NCBI RefSeq assembly: GCF_030296775.1
Contig: NZ_AP027742.1
Coordinates: 1,550,001-1,614,000, forward strand
Direction: 5' to 3'
From: Claveliimonas bilis
Lineage (GTDB): Bacteria; Bacillota; Clostridia; Lachnospirales; Lachnospiraceae
Length of the DNA stretch: 64,000 bases
The position numbers and the translations under genes were made by a program. This document shows, in pieces, positions 58,419 through 64,000 of this stretch. Under the pieces are notes generated by a model. It ran no database searches, was not told where the DNA came from, and worked only from the letters and a program-made list of their open reading frames with translations. The number at the start of each line of letters is the position of its first letter. The stretch's first letter is position 1.

Positions 58419-59219
58419 ATGAAGCTTACAATTTTAGGAACCGGAAATGCAGCTGTTACGGAATGCTACAATACATGCTTTGCATTTTCAGATGGAGACA
58501 GGCACTTTTTGGTAGATGCAGGGGGCGGAAATCAGATCCTGAAGCGTTTGAAAGACGCAGGAATACCGCTGTCCCAGATCCACGATATTTTCATTACTCA
58601 TGAACATATTGATCATCTTCTGGGGCTGATCTGGCTTGTACGGATGATCGGGCAGAATATGAATAAAGGCAAATATGAGGGAAATTTGAATATCTATTGC
58701 CATGAAGATTTGATTCCGGTTATCAGGACGATCACTGATCTGACTATACAGAAAAAAGTAACAAAGCATATCGGAGAGAGAATCCTCCTTACTCCGGTGG
58801 CTCATGGAGAGACAAGAGAAATTCTGGACTGTCCGGTAACTTTCTTTGATATTTACTCCACAAAAGCAAAACAGTACGGCTTTACTATGATGCTTCCGGG
58901 AAATGTGAAATTTACCTGCGCAGGGGACGAGCCGTATAATGAGAAGGATTATGAGTTCGCAAAGGACAGTGACTGGCTGATGCATGAGGCGTTCTGCCTG
59001 TACAGCGAGGCGGATGAATTTGGCCCTTACGAAAAACATCACAGTACGGTAAAAGAGGCGTGCCAGACAGCAGAAGAGCTGAAAATCCCGAATTTGATCC
59101 TCTATCATACTGAGGATAAGAATATCGCAAGGCGCAAAGAGCTTTATACAGAAGAAGGAAAAGAGTACTATCACGGTAATCTGTATGTGCCGGATGATAT
59201 GGAAGTATTTGAATTATAA
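58419..59219 (+). CDS. MBL-fold metallo-hydrolase (RNase Z-like)
   Basis: A 266-residue metallo-beta-lactamase-fold enzyme. Zn ligands: IFITHEHIDHLLGLIW (HxHxDH); the third His in TPVAHGETREI or nearby; Asp in KFTCAGDEPYNEKDY; His in YEKHHSTVKEACQ and YHTEDKN. N-terminus LTILGTGNAAVTECYNTCFA is as in tRNase Z relatives. Substrate unknown. Coupled to the dehydrogenase gene. Confidence 0.86.
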   Translation: MKLTILGTGNAAVTECYNTCFAFSDGDRHFLVDAGGGNQILKRLKDAGIPLSQIHDIFITHEHIDHLLGLIWLVRMIGQNMNKGKYEGNLNIYCHEDLIPVIRTITDLTIQKKVTKHIGERILLTPVAHGETREILDCPVTFFDIYSTKAKQYGFTMMLPGNVKFTCAGDEPYNEKDYEFAKDSDWLMHEAFCLYSEADEFGPYEKHHSTVKEACQTAEELKIPNLILYHTEDKNIARRKELYTEEGKEYYHGNLYVPDDMEVFEL

Positions 59220-59247
59220 TTATAAAGGAAAAGGTGAAGGAATCATA

Positions 59248-59496
59248 ATGACCATTTCAAGAGAAATGCTGTTTCCTCTTGCATTTTACAAAAAATCTGT
59301 TTTCAATGGAAGCCGGGGAAAGATGAATTACCGGATAGAGAAGAAAGAGAACGAAGAAAAAAAAGAAGAATTTCTTCTTACTGTCTGGGAAGGACCTTTC
59401 TGTTATGATGCGACGAAGGAAGAGAAAAAGACCTTCCATTATGATTTCAGTGAAGAGGGGATGCAGAAAATTATGGAGCAGCTTAATGAGCTGTAG
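59248..59496 (+). CDS. Small conserved-looking protein, unknown function
   Basis: An 82-residue protein, ISREMLFPLAFYKKSVFNGS then a Lys/Glu-rich middle (YRIEKKENEEKKEEFLLTVW) and an acidic C-terminus. ATG 59248 is used because AAGGTGAAGG lies upstream. It follows the hydrolase gene by 28 nt and ends at a strong terminator, so it is the last gene of that operon. Confidence 0.6.
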   Translation: MTISREMLFPLAFYKKSVFNGSRGKMNYRIEKKENEEKKEEFLLTVWEGPFCYDATKEEKKTFHYDFSEEGMQKIMEQLNEL

Positions 59497-59513
59497 TAAA
59501 TAAAGTATGTAGG

Positions 59514-59544
59514 GCAGCCGGTACAAAAGTACGGCTGCTTTTTT
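59514..59544 (+). terminator. Terminator after small gene
   Basis: GCAGCCG pairs with CGGCTGC (inner GTAC loop) followed by TTTTTT. Confidence 0.88.
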
Positions 59545-59553
59545 GCGACAAAG

Positions 59554-60351
59554 TCATACCCGCTTTCGATACCATCTTTCCAGAAGATTGATCAGCGAAT
59601 ACAACCCCATTGCCATGATACACAAAAGCACGATAGACATGAGAAGCCAGTCAAGCTTGAAGGTCTGGCTGGCGTATATGATCAGATAACCAAGCCCCTC
59701 TCTGGCAGCCAGAAACTCGCCGATGATCACTCCTACCAGACAAAGGCCGATGTTAACCTTCATGGTGCTGATGACAGCAGGAATGGAACTTGGAATGACA
59801 GCCTTTGTAAGAGCGTGAAAACGGTTTCCGTGCAGGGTGTAGATCAGTTTGATCTTTTCCGGATCCACGGTCTTGAAGGCGGTGTGAAGGTTTAATATAC
59901 TTCCGAAGATCGCCACAGACATTCCGGCTACAATAATGGTTGTTGTAGTTGCGCCAAGCCATACGATCAAAAGGGGAGCAAGGGCGGATTTCGGCAGGCT
60001 GTTCAGTACCACGATGTAGGGATCCAGTACCTCAGAGAGGCGGGGACTAAGCCAAAGAGCAACTGCCATCAGAAGGCTGATGGCAATTACAAGGGCAAAA
60101 CTGACAATTGTCTCATAGAGAGTTACTCCTATATGTGTAAAAATACTGTGATCTTTCAGCATATCCCAAAAACACAGTGCGATTTTTGAAGGGCTGCTGA
60201 AGATAAAAGAGTCGATCAGACCGATGTTTGCGCTGAATTCCCAGATGAACAGAAAGGCAAGCAAAAGAAAAATCCGGGAAATCTGCACGATCCGGGTATA
60301 TTTTTTCTGTTTGTTCAGATAGTTTAATTGTGCAGTAGATAAATCACTCAT
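59554..60351 (-). CDS. ABC transporter permease (SsuC/TauC/ThiX-like)
   Basis: A 265-residue BPD-type permease with six hydrophobic helices and the EAA-like loop (HGNRFHALTKAVIPSSIPAV, following YTL) typical of nitrate/sulfonate/taurine and thiamine-precursor importers. It overlaps the ATPase gene by 8 nt. No substrate-binding protein gene is in the window, so the substrate cannot be assigned. Confidence 0.88.
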   Translation of the reverse strand: MSDLSTAQLNYLNKQKKYTRIVQISRIFLLLAFLFIWEFSANIGLIDSFIFSSPSKIALCFWDMLKDHSIFTHIGVTLYETIVSFALVIAISLLMAVALWLSPRLSEVLDPYIVVLNSLPKSALAPLLIVWLGATTTTIIVAGMSVAIFGSILNLHTAFKTVDPEKIKLIYTLHGNRFHALTKAVIPSSIPAVISTMKVNIGLCLVGVIIGEFLAAREGLGYLIIYASQTFKLDWLLMSIVLLCIMAMGLYSLINLLERWYRKRV

Positions 60352-61111
60352 TGCTGTTCAATTCCTTCCAGATCAGATTAAAATAGGTTTTAAATTCCGG
60401 TGCATCTCTCCGTTTCAGCGGGGTATCCTCATCCAGATGAAAGACAAGAGAGAGGGTTTGTTTGATGGACGCCGGGCGGGGGCTTAAGATAATGACTCTG
60501 TCTGCCAGCGAAACGGCCTCTGATAAATCGTGGGTTACTAAGATGGCAGTTTTCTTTTCCTTTCGTATGATCTGGCCGATATCGTCGCCGACATGAAGCC
60601 GGGTCTGATAGTCAAGAGCCGAGAACGGTTCATCCAGAAGAAGGATATCAGGTTCAAGTACAAGCGTGCGGACGAGAGCAGCCCTTTGCCGCATTCCTCC
60701 GGACAGTTCGGAAGGCCTGGAATTTTCAAACTGTTTCAGACCGTAAGTATCCAAGAGTTCGTGGGCTTTCTCTTTGGATTTTGTCGTCAGCATATGCTGC
60801 ACTTCCAGCCCTAAAATGACATTGTTGTAGATAGTGCGCCACTCAAAGAGCTGATCATGCTGGAGCATATAGCCAATATTTGTTGTGCTTTCCCGGAGAT
60901 ATTTTCCTTTGATCTTAATCAGTCCTCTTTCGGGTTCCAAAAGTCCGGCGATCAGAGAGAGCAATGTGGATTTGCCACAGCCGGAAGGGCCGACGACAGC
61001 CACAAATTCTCCTTCTTTCATGCTGAAAGAAATATCGGTAAGAGCCGGTGTTTCGCCATCCATTGTGTGATAAGAATAATAGATATGTTTCAGTTCTAAA
61101 ATTTCTTCCAT
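60344..61111 (-). CDS. ABC transporter ATP-binding protein (SsuB/TauB-like)
   Basis: A 255-residue ATPase: Walker A VVGPSGCGKSTLLSLIAGLL, Q-loop NIGYMLQHDQLFEW, signature LSGGMRQRAALVRTLVLEPD, Walker B ILLLDEPFSALD, His in LVTHDLSEAVS. Operon with the permease. The lack of a substrate-binding protein nearby is unusual for the family. The gene pair is divergent from queH. Confidence 0.92.
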   Translation of the reverse strand: MEEILELKHIYYSYHTMDGETPALTDISFSMKEGEFVAVVGPSGCGKSTLLSLIAGLLEPERGLIKIKGKYLRESTTNIGYMLQHDQLFEWRTIYNNVILGLEVQHMLTTKSKEKAHELLDTYGLKQFENSRPSELSGGMRQRAALVRTLVLEPDILLLDEPFSALDYQTRLHVGDDIGQIIRKEKKTAILVTHDLSEAVSLADRVIILSPRPASIKQTLSLVFHLDEDTPLKRRDAPEFKTYFNLIWKELNSNE

Positions 61112-61180
61112 AGGAAATCCTCCGCGTATCAGCGCTGTTGTAAGTATATATTAGTTTATGCGGTCCGCGGCAAACGGTGC

Positions 61181-61209
61181 TTGCAACAAAGGGGAAAATA
61201 CCATATACT
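61181..61209 (+). promoter_or_regulatory. Promoter of queH
   Basis: TTGCAA (61181-61186), 17-nt spacer, TATACT (61204-61209), about 50 nt before the ATG. Confidence 0.7.
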
Positions 61210-61258
61210 AAGTATCAGATTCTATTAGAACAAAAAGTGAGGAAAGAGGAGACGTTCT

Positions 61259-61888
61259 ATGAATTACCAAAGAGAGCTGGATATGCTGCTGGCAAAGCTG
61301 GAAAAAAGCGGGGAAGTTCCCAGGCTTTTGCTTCACAGCTGCTGTGCGCCCTGCAGCAGTTATGTGCTGGAATATTTAAGTGATTATTTTGAAATCACTG
61401 TATTTTATTATAATCCGAATATTTTTCCGGAAAGTGAATATACCAAAAGGATTCTGGAACAACAGACGCTGATCGGAGAGATGCAGGTAAAATATCCGAT
61501 ATCTTTTCTTGCAGGGCACTATGACAGGGAGAAGTTTTATAAGATGGCAGAAGGGCTGGAACACCTCAAGGAAGGTGGAGAGCGCTGTCTGAAATGCTAT
61601 GAACTGCGTCTTAGGGAGTCGGCACAGATCGCGAAGAAGGGCGGATTTGATTATTTTACGACCACGCTTACCATCAGTCCTTTGAAAAATGCAGACCGGC
61701 TTAATGAAATCGGCAAGAAAATGGAAGAAGAATATGGCGTTACGTATCTTCAGTCTGATTTCAAGAAGAAAAATGGTTATAAAAGATCCATAGAACTTTC
61801 AAAAGAATTTAACCTGTATCGTCAGGACTATTGTGGATGTGAATTTTCTCTGGCAGAGGCCCAGAAAAGAAGGAATTATGAAAAATAA
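61259..61888 (+). CDS. queH: Epoxyqueuosine reductase QueH
   Basis: A 209-residue DUF208 enzyme that reduces epoxyqueuosine to queuosine in tRNA. LLLHSCCAPCSSYVLEYLSD has the conserved Cys pairs, FYYNPNIFPESEYTKR follows, ERCLKCYELRL gives another Cys pair and the end DYCGCEFSLAEAQKR the last; these bind the Fe-S cluster and zinc/iron. GAGGAG precedes ATG 61259. Confidence 0.93.
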   Translation: MNYQRELDMLLAKLEKSGEVPRLLLHSCCAPCSSYVLEYLSDYFEITVFYYNPNIFPESEYTKRILEQQTLIGEMQVKYPISFLAGHYDREKFYKMAEGLEHLKEGGERCLKCYELRLRESAQIAKKGGFDYFTTTLTISPLKNADRLNEIGKKMEEEYGVTYLQSDFKKKNGYKRSIELSKEFNLYRQDYCGCEFSLAEAQKRRNYEK

Positions 61889-61954
61889 CTGGGTTTTTAC
61901 AGGGAAATGTGTTAGAATAACGAACTATAATACAAAAGAAAGGGGATTCCACTT

Positions 61955-63349
61955 ATGGCGCAGTTATGGGGCGGTCGATTTACAAAAGAAACAGATCAGT
62001 TAGTATATAATTTTAATGCTTCCATTTCTTTCGATAAAAAGCTGTATGCTCATGATATTGAGGGAAGCATTGCACATGTGATGATGCTGGCAAGGCAAGG
62101 GGTCTTGAGTGATGCAGAAAAGGAAGATATTATAGCAGGACTTCAGGGAATCCGGTCAGATGTGGAAAAAGGAAAACTGGAGATTACAGACGAATATGAG
62201 GACATTCACAGCTTTGTGGAGGCAGAGCTGACCAGGCGGATCGGAGAGGCAGGGAAAAAGCTTCACACAGGGCGGAGCAGGAACGATCAGGTAGCGGTTG
62301 ATATGAAGCTTTATACAAGAGATGAAGTAAGGCAGATGAACAGCCTGATCAAGGAAATGCTGCATACGCTGCTTTCCATCATGGAAGAAAATACGGAAAC
62401 TTTTATGCCGGGATTTACCCATCTGCAGAAAGCACAGCCGATTACGCTGGCTCACCATATGGGAGCATATTTTGAAATGTTCAAAAGGGATCATGAGCGT
62501 ATGGTGGATATTTGCCGCAGGATGGATACCTGCCCCTTAGGTTCAGGAGCGCTGGCAGGGACAACTTATCCTCTTGACCGGGAATATACAGCGAGGCTTT
62601 TAGGATTTAGCGGACCGACACTCAACAGTATGGACGGAGTGTCAGACAGAGATTATCTGATTGAGTTTTTATCTGCCCTGTCTATGGTCATGATGCATTT
62701 GAGCAGGTTTTCAGAAGAAGTCATTATCTGGAATACGAATGAGTATCAGTTTGTGGAAATCGATGATGCATACAGCACAGGAAGCAGTATTATGCCCCAG
62801 AAGAAAAATCCGGATATTGCCGAGCTGGTACGTGGAAAGACGGGAAGGGTTTATGGCGCTTTGATGTCTCTTCTTACGACTATGAAGGGGATTCCTCTTG
62901 CTTATAACAAAGATATGCAGGAAGATAAAGAACTTGTATTTGACGCTATTGATACGGCAAAAGGCTGTCTGTCCCTGTTTACAGGTATGCTTAGAACTAT
63001 GAAATTCAACCGGAAGAAAATGGCGGAAAGCGCAAGGCATGGATTTACCAATGCTACGGATGCAGCTGATTATCTGGTAGGCAAAGGTGTGCCCTTCCGG
63101 GATGCTCACGGCATTGTGGGACAGCTGGTTCTGTATTGTATCGATAAAGGAATTGCCCTGGATGATATGTCCCTGGAGGAATACAGGCAGATATCTCCGG
63201 TCTTTGAGGAAGATATTTACGATGCCATCAGCATGGAAACCTGTGTCAATAAGAGAGTGACAATAGGAGCACCCGGAAAGGCTGCTATGCAGGATGTGAT
63301 CGGGAAATATAAAAAATATCTGGAAGGCTATGGGGATGACCGCATCTGA
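61955..63349 (+). CDS. argH: Argininosuccinate lyase
   Basis: A 464-residue enzyme that splits argininosuccinate to arginine and fumarate, the last step of arginine synthesis. N-terminus AQLWGGRFTKETDQLVYNFN; LHTGRSRNDQVAVDMKLY (catalytic region); TFMPGFTHLQKAQPITLAHH; and the fumarase-superfamily signature GSSIMPQKKNPDIAELVRG. Complete length. It is followed by asd, another amino-acid synthesis gene. Confidence 0.98.
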   Translation: MAQLWGGRFTKETDQLVYNFNASISFDKKLYAHDIEGSIAHVMMLARQGVLSDAEKEDIIAGLQGIRSDVEKGKLEITDEYEDIHSFVEAELTRRIGEAGKKLHTGRSRNDQVAVDMKLYTRDEVRQMNSLIKEMLHTLLSIMEENTETFMPGFTHLQKAQPITLAHHMGAYFEMFKRDHERMVDICRRMDTCPLGSGALAGTTYPLDREYTARLLGFSGPTLNSMDGVSDRDYLIEFLSALSMVMMHLSRFSEEVIIWNTNEYQFVEIDDAYSTGSSIMPQKKNPDIAELVRGKTGRVYGALMSLLTTMKGIPLAYNKDMQEDKELVFDAIDTAKGCLSLFTGMLRTMKFNRKKMAESARHGFTNATDAADYLVGKGVPFRDAHGIVGQLVLYCIDKGIALDDMSLEEYRQISPVFEEDIYDAISMETCVNKRVTIGAPGKAAMQDVIGKYKKYLEGYGDDRI

Positions 63350-63384
63350 CCGGACAGAGAAATAAAAGGAAAAGGAGAGAGAAA

Positions 63385-64000
63385 ATGGAACAGAAATTAA
63401 GAGTAGGCATTTTGGGAGCGACAGGTATGGTAGGACAGCGTTTTATTTCTCTGCTGGAAAATCATCCCTGGTTTGAGGTAGTAACAGTAGCGGCAAGCCC
63501 GCGTTCTGCCGGAAAAACATATGAGGAGGCAGTGGGAGGAAGATGGAAGATGGATACTCCCATGCCGGAGGCGGTAAAAAAACTGACAGTACTTAATGTA
63601 AATGAAGTGGAAAAAGTTGCAGCGACTGTAGATTTTGTTTTCAGCGCTGTTGATATGACAAAAGAAGAGATCAAAGCGATCGAGGAGGAGTATGCAAAGA
63701 CGGAGACTCCTGTGGTATCCAATAACAGCGCCCATCGCTGGACTCCGGATGTGCCGATGGTAGTTCCGGAAATCAATCCGGAACATTTTGACGTCATCGA
63801 ATCACAGAAAAAGAGGCTGGGAACAACAAGAGGATTTATTGCTGTAAAGCCAAACTGCTCGATCCAAAGTTACGCACCCTGCCTTGCTGCATGGAAGGAA
63901 TTTGGTCCTAAGGAACTTGTTGTTACTACATATCAGGCGATTTCCGGTGCAGGAAAAACATTTAAGGACTGGCCGGAGATGGACGGCAATATTATTCCCT
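63385..64000 (+). CDS. asd: Aspartate-semialdehyde dehydrogenase, N-terminal part
   Basis: The first 205 residues; the frame is open at the window end. NADP-binding LRVGILGATGMVGQRFISLL, SAVDMTKEEI, SNNSAHRWTPDVPMVVPEIN, and active-site Cys in VKPNCSIQSYAP. It makes the aspartate semialdehyde used for lysine, threonine and methionine. AAAGGAGAGAG precedes ATG 63385. The two catalytic residues that follow later are outside the window. Confidence 0.96.
   Translation, partial: MEQKLRVGILGATGMVGQRFISLLENHPWFEVVTVAASPRSAGKTYEEAVGGRWKMDTPMPEAVKKLTVLNVNEVEKVAATVDFVFSAVDMTKEEIKAIEEEYAKTETPVVSNNSAHRWTPDVPMVVPEINPEHFDVIESQKKRLGTTRGFIAVKPNCSIQSYAPCLAAWKEFGPKELVVTTYQAISGAGKTFKDWPEMDGNIIP

Noticed and set aside
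59554-61111. Naming the ABC pair as a thiamine-precursor or sulfonate transporter
   Set aside because: No substrate-binding protein, riboswitch or pathway gene is next to it.

Overview
The window looks like a chromosomal segment of a gut-type Lachnospiraceae member (Bacillota, Clostridia). This rests on the core gene set and order (trmD, rplS, signal peptidase, rbgA, rnhB, yraN, pgeF; argH-asd; QueH-type queuosine enzyme), on LoaP/NusG-like genes leading a glycan locus, on IS66, IS21 and IS3 elements, and on Rpn-type PD-(D/E)XK transposase-like genes. It is inferred from gene content only. No rRNA operon and no CRISPR array was found; there is one tRNA-Thr(CGT).

Layout. 1-345 is the 3' end of trmD. 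Its usual neighbour rplS lies about 40 kb away at 40342, and everything between is accessory DNA. (i) 346-16580 is a surface-polysaccharide operon. It starts with a 25-bp inverted-repeat pair enclosing a sigma-A-type promoter (a probable invertible promoter) and two tandem LoaP/NusG-like antiterminators. It continues with an initiating sugar-phosphate transferase, aldo/keto reductase, split transketolase, two GT2 transferases, a WbsX-like protein, Wzy-like polymerase, Wzx-like flippase, O-acetyltransferase, a Capsule_synth-type protein, a NeuA-PseG fusion and a NeuB-type synthase. (ii) 16.6-25.9 kb is IS-rich: IS3, two IS21-family elements, IS66 pieces, truncated Rpn genes and a holin-like gene cut by an IS21 element with a visible 5-bp target duplication. 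(iii) 26.0-30.0 kb is a small defence/toxin area: a DUF3990/DUF3791 module, stray yggS-sepF fragments, and a KwaA/KwaB-like (Kiwa) pair. (iv) 30.04-36.55 kb is bounded by inverted 23-bp sites with a perfect 17-bp core and 8-7-8 architecture, next to a complete tyrosine recombinase gene at 36784. It holds two convergent operons: acyltransferase plus an Avs-like STAND NTPase with a PD-(D/E)XK nuclease domain, and epimerase plus glycosyltransferase. I infer an invertible cassette. (v) 37.7-40.2 kb carries Rpn-family genes, including an 840-bp direct repeat of sequence at 18.1-19.0 kb.

From 40.3 kb the core chromosome resumes: rplS with its own promoter, two lepB genes around rbgA, rnhB, yraN, pgeF, mscS, membrane proteins, a metallophosphoesterase, a YefM-YoeB pair with two palindromic operators, a lipoprotein-ABC exporter operon, tRNA-Thr, an IS4 remnant and an intact-looking IS3 element, two small membrane/secreted proteins, a 3-hydroxyisobutyrate-dehydrogenase-type enzyme, an MBL-fold hydrolase, a SsuBC-like ABC pair, queH, argH and the start of asd.

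How it fits together. The trmD-rplS interval appears to be an integration hot spot combining surface variation (invertible promoter, antiterminators, glycan genes) with phage defence (Kiwa-like, Avs-like, toxin-like genes). At least two recombination switches are predicted from sequence. Inversion, defence activity and the identity of the sugar made are inferences and were not tested here.
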